A stretch of DNA of 64,000 nucleotides from Thermohalobaculum sp039805905 (GCA_039805905.1 JBDIVM010000003.1:248001-312000); one strand, 5' to 3'; counted from the stretch's first letter, positions 9,108 to 18,117 are shown. The notes: generated by a model from the letters alone, not told the origin. Translations and numbers: made by a program.

Positions 9108-9548
9108 TCAGTGATAGCCGGTGCCGAGAACGTAGCCGCGCATCTCCTCGACCTGCAGCCCGGCCTCCTCGAGCCGCTGCTCCAGCAGCATGCGCTGGCT
9201 CACCAGGCCCTGCAGCACGCCGTCGGCCAGCACCGGCAGGTGCCGGACGCCGCGCTCGCCCATCAGCCGGAGCGCATCGCCGATGCTGTCCTCGGGCCGG
9301 CAGGCACGGAATTGCGTCGTCATCACCAGCCGCACGGGCAGGTCCGGCGCACGCGCGCCGTGTTCGGCAACCGCCCGGTTGATGTCGATCACCGAGACGA
9401 CGCCGAGCAAGCGCCGGCGGGCATCGCAGACCAGCGCCAGACCCCGTTTCTTCTGGGCGAGCGACCGCGCCGTCACGCCGATGCTCTCGTCCGGGCCGAC
9501 GACCACCGGCTCGACCCCCTTTGCCTTCAGCAGTTGTGCGATGTTCAT
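9108..9548 (-). CDS. CBS-pair domain protein
   Basis: A 146-residue soluble protein made of two CBS motifs (about residues 1-60 and 70-130). This is the fold that binds adenine nucleotides and regulates partner proteins. ATG 9548 is chosen because GGGGAGG lies 6 nt upstream; the open frame upstream of it looks noncoding. The conserved GVRHLPVLADG segment marks the second CBS repeat. It is a paralogue of the CBS protein at 25844-26278, with similar length and architecture (shared IAEHGA and RHLPV segments). Ligand and partner are unknown. Confidence 0.88.
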   Translation of the reverse strand: MNIAQLLKAKGVEPVVVGPDESIGVTARSLAQKKRGLALVCDARRRLLGVVSVIDINRAVAEHGARAPDLPVRLVMTTQFRACRPEDSIGDALRLMGERGVRHLPVLADGVLQGLVSQRMLLEQRLEEAGLQVEEMRGYVLGTGYH

Positions 9549-9867
9549 GGCTGCCTCCCCGCCTTCCGCCGGCATCCCGCCGGGGCCGAACGATCCCGGC
9601 CGGGTGCAGTCCCACCCCTGATATGGGAAATGTGGCCGGCGCGCGGAAGGCCCGGCACCCGCGCCGCCGCGCCGATGCGGCACCTTGGCGCACTCGCGCG
9701 GATGCCGCAGCGCGCACACGCCGACAAGCCGGCCGCGAGAGCCTGAACCGCCGGTCATGGCAGCGGGCAGGGGCTGGCCCGATGCCGTGTTACCGCCTCA
9801 CGCGCACAAGGCTGGGGCAGGTCCGGGTGACCGGAGGAGCGCGGGCGACAGCCCCATGCTGCCCGGA
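9549..9867. other. 319-bp spacer with no recognised gene
   Basis: GC-rich stretch between the CBS gene and the copper chaperone gene, which both read on the minus strand. Open frames here lack plausible starts and family signatures. A slightly AT-richer block near 9620-9635 could hold the CBS gene promoter, but no clear -35/-10 pair is seen. Confidence 0.5.
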
Positions 9868-10404
9868 TCAGTTGCCGCTCTGCCCGGTGCCGTGGCCAGC
9901 CTGGCCATGCCCCGCATGGCTGTGATCCGTGGTCATGCCGCCGGCTTCGCCGTCTGCCGGCTTCTCGACCAAAACGTCCACCCGCACCTCGCCCGCCGCC
10001 TCGAACCGGAGGACCATCGGGAAGCTCTCGCCCGGCTTGAACTGGTGTGTGGCGCCGAACAGCATGATATGAAGCCCGCCGGGCTCGAGCACGACCGTGT
10101 CGTGCGGCGAAATCTCGATCGCCGTCACGTGCTCCATCGTCATGACCGTTCCCTGCATCTTCGACTCGTGCAGCTCCACCGCCTCGAACCCGGGTGCGGT
10201 GGCCGCGAGAAGCCGATCGGGCGCATCACCGTCATTGGCGATGGTGACATACGCCGCCATTGGCCGGTCGGGCAGGTTCGGTCGGGCGGTCGGGTGGATG
10301 ATCAACAGGCTGCCGACCGCGAATTCATGCGCCGGCGCCGAGCTGGCGGGCAGTGTCGCGGCGATCGCGAGCATCGTGACGCCGAGGAACGCAGACCTCT
10401 TCAT
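9868..10404 (-). CDS. Periplasmic copper chaperone PCu(A)C with His-rich tail
   Basis: A 178-residue exported protein of the PCu(A)C (DUF461) family, which binds Cu(I) in the periplasm and helps load the CuA centre of cytochrome oxidase. A signal peptide of about 25 residues ends in SAPA before HEF. The copper motif is complete: HESKMQG, MTMEHV and GGLHIML give the His and Met ligands. The tail (DHSHAGHGQAGHG) adds a second His-rich metal site, as in some family members. ATG 10404 is favoured over 10410 because GGAG then lies 6 nt upstream. It stands alone, not beside the SCO gene at 45 kb with which it may cooperate. Confidence 0.93.
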   Translation of the reverse strand: MKRSAFLGVTMLAIAATLPASSAPAHEFAVGSLLIIHPTARPNLPDRPMAAYVTIANDGDAPDRLLAATAPGFEAVELHESKMQGTVMTMEHVTAIEISPHDTVVLEPGGLHIMLFGATHQFKPGESFPMVLRFEAAGEVRVDVLVEKPADGEAGGMTTDHSHAGHGQAGHGTGQSGN

Positions 10405-10549
10405 TTGCATCTCCAAACTGGTCCCGGGACGGATTTCCTGCGCTGCAGGGTCAGAGACTATCCACCGGCCGCCCGGGTCGAGACAACCGGGTGCGACGAT
10501 GCCACGCAGCACCGGCGGAGAGCGGCGCGACCCGCCCGCCCTGCGGCCG

Positions 10550-10578
10550 TTGACATCCCCTGCCGCCGTCGCTAGATC
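10550..10578 (+). promoter_or_regulatory. Promoter of tRNA-Leu
   Basis: A perfect TTGACA (10550-10555) and TAGATC (10573-10578) separated by 17 nt lie 31 bp before the mature tRNA 5' end. This is the best sigma-70-type match in the window and is well placed for a tRNA gene. Confidence 0.65.
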
Positions 10579-10609
10579 AGCCCACGCGCCGCAAGGCGAG
10601 CGGTTCCGG

Positions 10610-10696
10610 GCCCAGGTGGCGGAATTGGTAGACGCGCTAGCTTCAGGTGCTAGTGACCGAAAGGTCGTGGAAGTTCGAGTCTTCTCCTGGGCACCA
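10610..10696 (+). tRNA. tRNA-Leu, anticodon CAG
   Basis: An 87-nt class II tRNA. The acceptor stem GCCCAGG pairs with CCTGGGC (10686-10692), followed by discriminator A and an encoded CCA. The anticodon arm CTAGC-TTCAGGT-GCTAG gives anticodon CAG, reading the leucine codon CTG, which is heavily used in this genome. A variable arm (TGACCGAAAGGTCG) and a TTCGAGT T-loop are present. A strong promoter lies upstream, and the RNase D gene begins 44 bp downstream. Confidence 0.97.
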
Positions 10697-10740
10697 CTCC
10701 CTCCCGACGCACAGGACCGGCGCGGGAGGACGGGACACCG

Positions 10741-11352
10741 ATGACGATCACCCTCCATCAAGGCGACCTCCCGGCAGGTCTTTGCTTCGGCGACGTGGTC
10801 GCGGTCGACACCGAGACGATGGGGCTCAACCCCCACCGCGACCGGCTCTGCCTCGTTCAGCTCTCCGCCGGCGACGGGAATGTCCATCTGGTGCAGATCG
10901 CCAGGGGACAGAAGCGGGCGCCGCATCTGCAGAGGCTCCTGCGCGACCGCAAGGTGCTCAAGCTCTTCCACTACGGCCGCTTCGACATCGCCGTGCTCGC
11001 ACACGCCCTCGGCGCGGTGGCGCGTCCGGTCTGGTGCACCAAGATCGCCTCCAGGCTCTGCCGCACCTCGACCGACCGGCACGGGCTGAAGAACCTTTGT
11101 CAGGAGCTTCTGGGCGTCGACCTTTCCAAGCAGCAGCAGTCGTCCGACTGGGGCGCCGGGACGCTGAGCGAGGCGCAGCTGGAATATGCCGCGGCGGACG
11201 TTCTATACCTGCACAGACTGAAGGCCGAGCTCGAGGCCCGGCTCGAGCGCGAGGGGCGCACCGCGCTGGCGGAGGCTTGCTTCCGCTTCCTGCCGGAGCG
11301 TGCGCAGCTCGACCTGCTTGGCTGGGTCGAGCCCGACATCTTCGACCACTGA
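10741..11352 (+). CDS. rnd: Ribonuclease D, short form (3'-5' exonuclease domain only)
   Basis: A 203-residue DEDD-type 3'-5' exoribonuclease. The first catalytic motif DTET is at residues 23-26; the second lies in FHYGRFDIAVL and the third in YAAADVLYLH. The C-terminal HRDC domains of the roughly 375-residue enterobacterial enzyme are absent, as is usual for the short alphaproteobacterial group. Its family role is trimming tRNA and other stable RNA 3' ends. It starts 44 bp after tRNA-Leu, so read-through from the tRNA promoter may express it. kdsD follows 32 bp downstream. Confidence 0.93.
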   Translation: MTITLHQGDLPAGLCFGDVVAVDTETMGLNPHRDRLCLVQLSAGDGNVHLVQIARGQKRAPHLQRLLRDRKVLKLFHYGRFDIAVLAHALGAVARPVWCTKIASRLCRTSTDRHGLKNLCQELLGVDLSKQQQSSDWGAGTLSEAQLEYAAADVLYLHRLKAELEARLEREGRTALAEACFRFLPERAQLDLLGWVEPDIFDH

Positions 11353-11384
11353 CCCCGGCCGGCCGCGCGGCTCGGGGTCGCGAC

Positions 11385-12392
11385 ATGGAGACTGCCGTGG
11401 CGATCGCCGCCGAGACCGGGTCCCCCGAAGACCGCGTCATCGCCACCGGGCGGCGCGTGCTGGCGACCGAGGCCGCTGCGCTGGCGCTTTTCGCCGAGAC
11501 GCTGGGCGGCCAGTTCTCGCAGGCCGTGGATCTGATGCTCTCGGCCCGCGGCCGGGTCATCGTCTCGGGCATGGGCAAGTCCGGTCATGTCGCGCGCAAG
11601 ATCGCATCGACCATGGCCTCGACCGGCACCCCGGCGCAGTTCGTGCACCCGGCCGAGGCCAGCCATGGCGATCTCGGCATGATCACCGACAACGACGTGG
11701 TGCTGCTGCTCTCGAACTCGGGCGAGACCCGCGAGCTCGCCGACCTGATCGCCTATACGCGGCGTTTTCGCATTCCACTGATCGGCGTGGCCAGCCGGCC
11801 GGGCTCGTCGCTGCTGCGGAATGCCGATCTCGCGCTGGTCCTGCCACAGGCGCCGGAGGCCTGCTCGGTCGGACTCGCGCCGACCACGTCGACAACGCTG
11901 ACCATCGCGCTGGGCGACGCGCTCGCCGTCGCCCTGATGGAGCGCCGCCAGTTCACGCCCGAGCGCTTCGCCGAGTTCCACCCCGGCGGCAGCCTGGGGG
12001 CACGGCTGGTCCGCGTCGCCGACCTGATGGCGACCGGCGACAGGGTGCCGCTGGTGTCGGACGACACACCGATGGCCGAGGCGCTGCTGGTGATGACCCG
12101 GAAGGGCTTCGGTGTCGCCGGTGTGACCGATTCCCTCGGCCGGCTGACCGGAATCATCACCGATGGCGACCTGCGCCGGCACATGGACGGGCTGCTCGGC
12201 CACACCGCCCGCGAGGTCGCCACGGCCAACCCACGCACGATCCGCCCGGACCGGCTGGCGCAGGAGGCCCTCGGCGTGATGAATACGCACAAGATCACCT
12301 GCCTGTTTGTAACCGGCGGAGGCGCCCCGGCCGCCCCGGTCGGGCTGATTCACCTGCATGACTGTCTGCGCGCGGGCGTCGACGGTGCCTGA
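11385..12392 (+). CDS. kdsD: Arabinose-5-phosphate isomerase (KpsF/GutQ family)
   Basis: Converts ribulose-5-phosphate to arabinose-5-phosphate, the first step towards Kdo of lipopolysaccharide. The 335-residue protein has a SIS sugar-phosphate isomerase domain with GMGKSGHVARKIAST and LLLSNSGETREL, then two CBS repeats (from about residue 205). ATG 11385 follows rnd by 32 bp. It heads the row kdsD-lptC-lptA-lptB, joining LPS precursor synthesis to LPS transport. A longer open frame upstream overlaps rnd and is not part of the gene. Confidence 0.95.
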   Translation: METAVAIAAETGSPEDRVIATGRRVLATEAAALALFAETLGGQFSQAVDLMLSARGRVIVSGMGKSGHVARKIASTMASTGTPAQFVHPAEASHGDLGMITDNDVVLLLSNSGETRELADLIAYTRRFRIPLIGVASRPGSSLLRNADLALVLPQAPEACSVGLAPTTSTTLTIALGDALAVALMERRQFTPERFAEFHPGGSLGARLVRVADLMATGDRVPLVSDDTPMAEALLVMTRKGFGVAGVTDSLGRLTGIITDGDLRRHMDGLLGHTAREVATANPRTIRPDRLAQEALGVMNTHKITCLFVTGGGAPAAPVGLIHLHDCLRAGVDGA

Positions 12393-12411
12393 AGCGGCCG
12401 GAGGCTGATCG

Positions 12412-13098
12412 TTGCGCGGCGCCTTTCGCCAGAAGCCGGGGGGAGCGGGGCGCGTGCAGCGGCGGGTGGCGGGCTATTCGCGCCTGGTTGCGTGGATGAA
12501 GGTCCTGCTCCCGATCGCGTCCATCGGGCTGGTGGCGCTGCCGTTCCTGTCGATCCGCGACAACGGCGATCTCACCGGGCTGTTCTCGCCCGAGGAACTC
12601 GCGACGCTCGGCGCCGGCCTGCGGCTCGACAATCCGCGCTTCGCAGGCGTGACCAGCAGGGACGAGCCCTTTGCGCTGCGCGCAGACTGGGCGCTTCCGG
12701 ACAGCGCGGTACCGACCTACATCGATCTCGAGCGCCCGAGCGGCGAGATCCGGCTGAGCGACGGGCGGACCGTGTCGGCCAAGGCGGCCACGGCGCGGCT
12801 GAACCGGGTGGGCAAGACCCTGGTGCTTGATGGCGGTGTGGTTCTCGACACCTCGGACGGCTATCATGTCGAGACCGCGCGGGTCGAGATCGACATCGAC
12901 GCCGGAACCGCCATCGCCCCCGGCCCCATCACCGGGACCGGCCCGCGCGGCGAGATTGAGGCCGGCAGTATGCGCGCCAGCGGAAAGCCGGGCGGCGAAG
13001 AGGGCAGCCAAGATGGCGCCCAGGAGGACGGCAACCGGCAGATTTGGTTTGAAAACAGGGTCCGGCTGGTGTTCATTCCGCCGAGGGATGGCGAGTGA
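12412..13098 (+). CDS. lptC: LPS export protein LptC
   Basis: LptC is the bitopic inner-membrane protein that passes LPS from the LptBFG transporter to LptA. It has 228 residues, with one N-terminal membrane helix (about residues 27-45, WMKVLLPIASIGLVALPFL) and a periplasmic beta domain of the OstA/LptC type. A TTG start at 12412 is supported by GGAGG 7 nt upstream; the next in-frame start, GTG 12454, has no comparable site. The C-terminus is charged and low in complexity. It overlaps lptA by 4 bp (GTGA), which implies translational coupling. Confidence 0.9.
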   Translation: MRGAFRQKPGGAGRVQRRVAGYSRLVAWMKVLLPIASIGLVALPFLSIRDNGDLTGLFSPEELATLGAGLRLDNPRFAGVTSRDEPFALRADWALPDSAVPTYIDLERPSGEIRLSDGRTVSAKAATARLNRVGKTLVLDGGVVLDTSDGYHVETARVEIDIDAGTAIAPGPITGTGPRGEIEAGSMRASGKPGGEEGSQDGAQEDGNRQIWFENRVRLVFIPPRDGE

Positions 13099-13670
13099 GC
13101 GCGGTGTGGCCTGTGTGCCGCAGGGAGGATGGGAAGGTGGTCCTGGTGGCCAGACCAACGCGGCCTGTCGCGATCATCGCCGCCATCGCCCTGCTCACCG
13201 CGTTCCCGGCCGGCGCGCAGGTCAAGGGTCCCTTCGGCGGTTTCAAGCACGATTCGAAGGCTCCGATCGAGATCACCTCGGACAGCCTCGAGGTGCGGCA
13301 GGCTGAACAGCTCGCGGTCTTCTCCGGTGCGGTGGTCGCGGGCCAGGGCACGCTCCGGCTGACCGCCGACACGGTCACCGTGACCTATGGCGCGAGCGGC
13401 GCCGATGCCGGCACCGGCGCGATCCGGAAGATGCGCGCGGACGGCAATGTCTTTCTCTCGAACGGCTCGGAGACCGCGCAGGGGGCATGGGCCGAGTACG
13501 ATGTGGCGGGCGGACAGATGCGCATGGGTGGCAAGGTGGTGCTGACCCAGGGCGGCAATGCCATCTCGGGCGAGGCCCTCACGATCGACCTCAATGCCGG
13601 CACAGGAAGGATCGAGGGTGGCACCGGTACCCGGGTGCAGAGCGTTTTCGCCCCGTCCTCGGGAAACTGA
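13095..13670 (+). CDS. lptA: LPS export periplasmic protein LptA
   Basis: Periplasmic bridge protein that carries LPS between LptC and LptD. The OstA-like beta domain is recognisable from APIEITSDSLEVRQ, through LTADTVTVTY, to ISGEALTIDL. Two starts are possible: GTG 13095, overlapping the lptC stop and giving 191 residues with a long n-region, or GTG 13137, with GGAGG 8 nt upstream and a more normal 28-residue signal peptide ending in FPAGAQ. The longer form is given here, but the shorter one is at least as likely. lptB follows 10 bp later. Confidence 0.9.
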   Translation: MSAVWPVCRREDGKVVLVARPTRPVAIIAAIALLTAFPAGAQVKGPFGGFKHDSKAPIEITSDSLEVRQAEQLAVFSGAVVAGQGTLRLTADTVTVTYGASGADAGTGAIRKMRADGNVFLSNGSETAQGAWAEYDVAGGQMRMGGKVVLTQGGNAISGEALTIDLNAGTGRIEGGTGTRVQSVFAPSSGN

Positions 13671-13680
13671 CGGTCAGGCA

Positions 13681-14445
<765 letters not shown>

Positions 14446-14505
14446 AAACCGGCTCCGCGCAGACTGGCCCGGCAGCGCAATCGGGCCAGGGGAATCGGGC
14501 CGGGA

Positions 14506-16002
14506 ATGTCTCAGGGGCTTCGACTCGAGCAGAGACTGGGCCAGCAGCTGGTGATGACACCCCAGCTGCAGCAGGCGATCCGGTTCCTGCAGATGTCGAA
14601 CCTCGAGTTGCGCGAGGCCGTCGCGGCCGAGATCGAGGGCAATCCGCTGCTGCGGCTCGACGATGGCGACGACCTGGCACCGGCGCAGCCCGCCCCGGAA
14701 TCCTCGGGGCTGCGGTCCGCCGCCGAGCTGATCGCGGAAAGCGACCCCGGGTCGGTGATGGACGCCTTCGACACCGGCATCGAGAACCTTTTCGACACCG
14801 GCCCGGCGGACGGACCGGACCGGCCAGCGGCAGCGCCTGAACGCCTCGCGTTGCCGGCCGGGGTCCGGCTGGGGCCCGCCGCGTCCGGATGGGACGGGCT
14901 CGACTTCGAGCGGCACGCCGCCCGCCCCCCTGATCTGCGCGAGCACCTTGTCCTCCAGCTCGGCCGGATGCGGACCGAGCCGATCCTGGCGGCGTTGGCG
15001 CGTTTCCTCGCCGGCGAGCTTGACGGGCACGGATACCTGCGGACCGACCTCGGCGAGATCGCCGGGCGGCTTGGTGCGGGCGCCGGGCGCATGGAGGCCG
15101 CCCTCGCCCTGCTGCAGTCCTGCGAGCCGACCGGGGTCGGTGCCCGCAATCTCGCGGAATGCCTGGCGCTCCAGCTCGCCGAGCGCAACCGGCTGGACCC
15201 CGCGATGCAGGCGCTCCTGGACAACCTCGGTCTGCTGGCGACGGGCGAACGGCGCCGGCTTCAGGCGATATGCGGTGTCGATGCAGACGACTTTGCCGAG
15301 ATGCTGGCCGAGCTGCGCGCGCTCGACCCGCATCCGGGTGATCGCTTCGCGGAGACGTCTGCGACGCCGATTGTCCCGGACCTGTTCCTCCGGCGCGCGG
15401 CCGACGGCGGCTGGGAGGTCGAGTTGAACGCGCAGTCCCTTCCCCGCATTCTGGAAGACCGCAGATACGCGGCCCGGCTCGCGGCGGTCGGAGATCGCGA
15501 GGCGCGCGCCTTCCTGGCCGAATGCCGTGCGACGGCCGGCTGGCTGAGGCGAAGCCTGGACCAGAGGGCGCGCAGCATCCTCAAGATCGCGTCCGAGATC
15601 GTTCGTCACCAGGCCGGGTTCTTCGCGGAAGGGGTCACCGGGCTGCGCCCGCTCACGCTCCGCATGGTCGCCGACGCGACGGGGCTGCACGAATCGACGG
15701 CGAGCCGGGTCACGCGCAACAAGTTCATGGCCACCGATCGCGGCACCTTTGCCCTCAGGTTCTTCCTCACCAATGCCGTGGGCGACGAGAACACTGCCGC
15801 AGAGACGGTTCGCCACCGCATTCGCGCGCTGGTCGCGGCAGAGGCGCCGGACGCCATCCTTTCCGACGACGCGATTGTCGGCAAACTGCAGTCAGAAGGA
15901 ATCAATGTCGCGCGGCGTACAATCGTCAAGTACCGGAAAATGTTGGGAATTCCATCATCGAGCGAACGCCGCGCGCAGCAGGCAGCCGCAGGCGCGCGGT
16001 AG
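14506..16002 (+). CDS. rpoN: RNA polymerase sigma-54 factor
   Basis: Sigma-54, 498 residues. The N-terminal Gln/Leu-rich activator region begins MSQGLRLEQRLGQQLVMTPQ, with RFLQMSNLEL after it. An acidic linker follows, then the core-binding domain, a helix-turn-helix DNA-binding region (residues about 385-410), and the C-terminal RpoN box (ARRTIVKYRKMLGI), which reads the -24 promoter element. It needs an AAA+ activator such as NtrC. The order lptB-rpoN-hpf-ptsN is the classic proteobacterial one and links nitrogen/PTS control with ribosome hibernation. Confidence 0.97.
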   Translation: MSQGLRLEQRLGQQLVMTPQLQQAIRFLQMSNLELREAVAAEIEGNPLLRLDDGDDLAPAQPAPESSGLRSAAELIAESDPGSVMDAFDTGIENLFDTGPADGPDRPAAAPERLALPAGVRLGPAASGWDGLDFERHAARPPDLREHLVLQLGRMRTEPILAALARFLAGELDGHGYLRTDLGEIAGRLGAGAGRMEAALALLQSCEPTGVGARNLAECLALQLAERNRLDPAMQALLDNLGLLATGERRRLQAICGVDADDFAEMLAELRALDPHPGDRFAETSATPIVPDLFLRRAADGGWEVELNAQSLPRILEDRRYAARLAAVGDREARAFLAECRATAGWLRRSLDQRARSILKIASEIVRHQAGFFAEGVTGLRPLTLRMVADATGLHESTASRVTRNKFMATDRGTFALRFFLTNAVGDENTAAETVRHRIRALVAAEAPDAILSDDAIVGKLQSEGINVARRTIVKYRKMLGIPSSSERRAQQAAAGAR

Positions 16003-16050
16003 CTTCGGCAGCAGGTTGCCGCGTGGTCCCCGCTCCCTATATTTGCTATA

Positions 16051-16079
16051 TTGACAGGGCTGGGCTCCCCGCCTAGGTT
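16051..16079 (+). promoter_or_regulatory. Candidate promoter for hpf-ptsN
   Basis: A perfect TTGACA (16051-16056) and TAGGTT (16074-16079) are 17 nt apart in an AT-richer patch between rpoN and hpf. Predicted transcription would begin near 16086, leaving a leader of about 100 nt before the hpf start. Confidence 0.6.
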
Positions 16080-16185
16080 CCGCACCTCTCGGGAAACGCG
16101 GTGCACGGGTGCCTCTGTTCCGGATCCCGCGACGAGGGACCGCCGGGTGCGCAATCCCTGATCCACCCAATCGTCGGGAGAGGCG

Positions 16186-16770
16186 ATGCACATCAAGGTT
16201 TCCGGGAAACACATCGACGTCGGCGACGCCCTGCGCAGCCATGTCGAGGAAAGCGTCCGGTCCGCGGTCGGCAAGTACTTCGACCGTCCTGTGGACGCGC
16301 ATGTGGTGTTCTCCCGCCGCGGCCACGAGTTCGTCTGCGACGCGTCGGTTCACCTCTCGACCGGGCTCACCGCACAGGCCCACGCGGCAGCCGGCGAGAT
16401 CTATGCCGCCTTCGACCAGGCCACCGGCCGGGTCGAGAAGCAGCTTCGCCGCTACAAGCGCCGGCTCAAGGCGCACCACAGCGCCCGCTCCGGCCCGATC
16501 GAGATGACCGAGGCGTCCTCCTATGTTCTGCGCGGCCTTGACGAAGAGGCCGAGGACGGCGGTGTCGACGGCATGCAGCCGGTGATCGTCGCCGAGATGA
16601 CCACGCCGATAAAGTCGCTGACCGTCGGCGAGGCGGTGATGCAGATGGAACTGGCAGACGCGCCGTTCCTGATGTTCCGCAACGAAGCCAGCGGTCGGAT
16701 CAACGTGGTCTACCAGCGCGACGACGGCCATGTCGGCTGGATCGACCCTGTCAACCTGCCGAACGCATGA
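16186..16770 (+). CDS. hpf: Ribosome hibernation promoting factor, long form
   Basis: A 194-residue long-type HPF that binds the 30S decoding region and promotes 100S ribosome dimers in resting cells. The N-terminal RaiA/HPF domain spans about residues 1-105 (start MHIKVSGKHIDVGDALRSHV). A linker follows, then the C-terminal dimerisation domain (from about 130, IKSLTVGEAVMQMEL, with FRNEASGRINVVYQR). The long form is usual in alphaproteobacteria. The family often responds to stress and nutrient limitation. The gene has its own good promoter and leads into ptsN 52 bp downstream. Confidence 0.96.
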   Translation: MHIKVSGKHIDVGDALRSHVEESVRSAVGKYFDRPVDAHVVFSRRGHEFVCDASVHLSTGLTAQAHAAAGEIYAAFDQATGRVEKQLRRYKRRLKAHHSARSGPIEMTEASSYVLRGLDEEAEDGGVDGMQPVIVAEMTTPIKSLTVGEAVMQMELADAPFLMFRNEASGRINVVYQRDDGHVGWIDPVNLPNA

Positions 16771-16822
16771 CGCCGGCAGCGAACTGCATCGAATAGCCAA
16801 ACGGAACCCACGGGAAGATCCA

Positions 16823-17287
16823 ATGGAACTCGCCGATGTGATCGCGCGCGACGCGATCCTCCCAGCCCTGAAGGCCGGCAGCAAGAAGCAGATCCTCCAG
16901 GAAATCGCCCAGCGGGCCGGCGATGCCTACGGGCTCGATGCGCGCGTGGTCGTCGAGGGCCTGCTGGCGCGCGAGAAGCTCGGCTCGACCGCGATGGGGG
17001 GTGGCGTCGCCGTCCCCCATGCCCGGCTCGCCGGCCTCAAATCGATCGTCGGACTGTTCGCGCGGCTGGAGCAGCCGGTCGATTTCGAGGCCGCGGACGG
17101 CCAGGCCGTCGACCTCGTCTTCGCCCTGCTCGCGCCGGAGGAATCGGGCGCCGACCATCTCCGCGCGCTGGCCCGCGTGTCACGCCTGCTGCGTGACCCG
17201 GAGACGCGCGCGAAGCTGCGCAAGACGACGGAAGCGGCCGCGCTCTACGCGCTCATCACCGAACCCGCGGCCTCGCGCGCCGCCTGA
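16823..17287 (+). CDS. ptsN: PTS IIA-like nitrogen regulatory protein
   Basis: EIIA(Ntr), 154 residues, the last phosphate acceptor of the nitrogen-related PTS (PtsP-PtsO-PtsN), which regulates potassium and nitrogen physiology instead of importing sugar. The phosphorylatable His66 sits in GGGVAVPHARL. The start ATG 16823 follows GGGAAGATCCA and restores the normal N-terminus MELADVIARDAILP. It is downstream of rpoN and hpf, as in many proteobacteria. A hairpin and a 14-bp tandem repeat follow the stop codon. Confidence 0.96.
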   Translation: MELADVIARDAILPALKAGSKKQILQEIAQRAGDAYGLDARVVVEGLLAREKLGSTAMGGGVAVPHARLAGLKSIVGLFARLEQPVDFEAADGQAVDLVFALLAPEESGADHLRALARVSRLLRDPETRAKLRKTTEAAALYALITEPAASRAA

Positions 17288-17311
17288 CCGGCGCGCCGCC
17301 GGAACGCGACT

Positions 17312-17333
17312 GCCCCGGACAGCACGCCGGGGC
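17312..17333 (+). terminator. Stem-loop after ptsN
   Basis: GCCCCGG (17312-17318) pairs perfectly with CCGGGGC (17327-17333) around an 8-nt loop, 25 bp after the ptsN stop. There is no T-run; if it terminates, it does so by strong GC pairing alone. Confidence 0.4.
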
Positions 17334-17346
17334 CCGTGATCCCGGC

Positions 17347-17402
17347 TTCGTCACTCCGGGCTCGTCACTCCGGGCTCGTCATTTCCGGCTCGTCACTTCG
17401 GG
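17347..17402. repeat. Four-copy 14-bp tandem repeat
   Basis: Four head-to-tail 14-bp units (17347-17360, 17361-17374, 17375-17388, 17389-17402) with consensus CTCGTCACTCCGGG and one to three changes per unit. It lies between the convergent ptsN and DUF1150 genes. The unit length is not a multiple of three and the site is outside coding sequence. Confidence 0.85.
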
Positions 17403-17415
17403 CGGCGGAGCAGGC

Positions 17416-17631
17416 TCAATGGACGCTGAGCGGCTTCAGGTCGTTCTTGCGCGCAAGCGCGAAGGCCTGGCTGCGGTCCGGCGCGATTGCCAGCCGGTTG
17501 CCTTCGGCATCATGCAGCGCGAACAGCTTGGCCGGCACGCGCCTGAGCTCGTCGGGCAGCTCCCCCGGCGCGACCTCGCGGACATAGACGATCTGCGTGC
17601 CGACCGGCTCGATGAAGGGATTCCTGGTCAT
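17416..17631 (-). CDS. DUF1150 family protein
   Basis: A 71-residue protein of the DUF1150 family, small conserved alphaproteobacterial proteins of unknown function. The frame opens at ATG 17631 (MTRNPFIEPVGTQIVYVREV), 5 bp after the hsp20 stop. The family is often found directly behind a small heat-shock protein gene, as here, so it is probably expressed from the hsp20 heat-shock promoter. The segment LFALHDAEGNRLAIA is typical. No membrane segment or catalytic motif is visible. Confidence 0.85.
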   Translation of the reverse strand: MTRNPFIEPVGTQIVYVREVAPGELPDELRRVPAKLFALHDAEGNRLAIAPDRSQAFALARKNDLKPLSVH

Positions 17632-17636
17632 CTTCG

Positions 17637-18053
17637 TCACTCCGTTCCCCCGATCCTGATGGTGCGCACGGCCGCCTCCGGGATGCGGCGCACGAGATCG
17701 ACATGCAGCAGCCCGCACTCGAGCGTGGCGCCCTCGACCTCGACATGCTCGGCCAGCACGAAGCTGCGCTGGAAGGGCCGCGCGGCGATGCCGCGATGCA
17801 GGAAAACCCGCTCGCCCTCATCCGCCTCGCGCCGCCCGCGGACCATGAGCTGCTGCTCCTCGACCGTGATCGAGAGGTCCGCCTCGGCGAAGCCGGCAAC
17901 AGCCAGCGTGATGCGGTAGGCATCCTCGCCGCGCTGCTCGATGTTGAAGGGTGGATAGTTGTCGGCGCCCGCCTTCAGCGTGCGCTCGACCAGCTTGTCG
18001 AGCCGGTCGAAGCCAAGCAGGAAGGGCTGCGAGGCAAAGGAAATCCGTGACAT
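17637..18053 (-). CDS. Small heat-shock protein, Hsp20 family
   Basis: A 138-residue alpha-crystallin-type chaperone that binds unfolding proteins without ATP. The core domain runs from about residue 33 (YPPFNIEQRGEDAYRITLAV) to 127, with GIAARPFQRSFVLAEHVEV near its end; an N-terminal arm (FDRLDKLVERTL) precedes it. Ribosome site AAGGA lies 7 nt before the ATG. A heat-shock sigma promoter is visible upstream, and the DUF1150 gene follows 5 bp downstream. Confidence 0.94.
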   Translation of the reverse strand: MSRISFASQPFLLGFDRLDKLVERTLKAGADNYPPFNIEQRGEDAYRITLAVAGFAEADLSITVEEQQLMVRGRREADEGERVFLHRGIAARPFQRSFVLAEHVEVEGATLECGLLHVDLVRRIPEAAVRTIRIGGTE

Positions 18054-18117
18054 GCGTCCGTCCTTTCAGAAAGCGACGTCTCCGCGGGCCCGCCGGGCAG
18101 CACCCGCTTCGCGAGGG

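Noticed and set aside
9549..9758. N-terminal extension of the CBS protein up to 9758
   Set aside because: The extra residues are low in complexity, and a good ribosome site supports ATG 9548.
10610..10696. Integration site of a mobile element at the tRNA gene
   Set aside because: No integrase and no direct repeat of the tRNA 3' end were seen nearby; rnd and LPS genes follow at once.
16021..16056. Sigma-54 promoter before hpf
   Set aside because: A GG and a TTGC element are present but about twice as far apart as the required 10 nt.
17347..17402. CRISPR array
   Set aside because: Units are 14 bp, directly abutting, with no spacers and no cas genes nearby.
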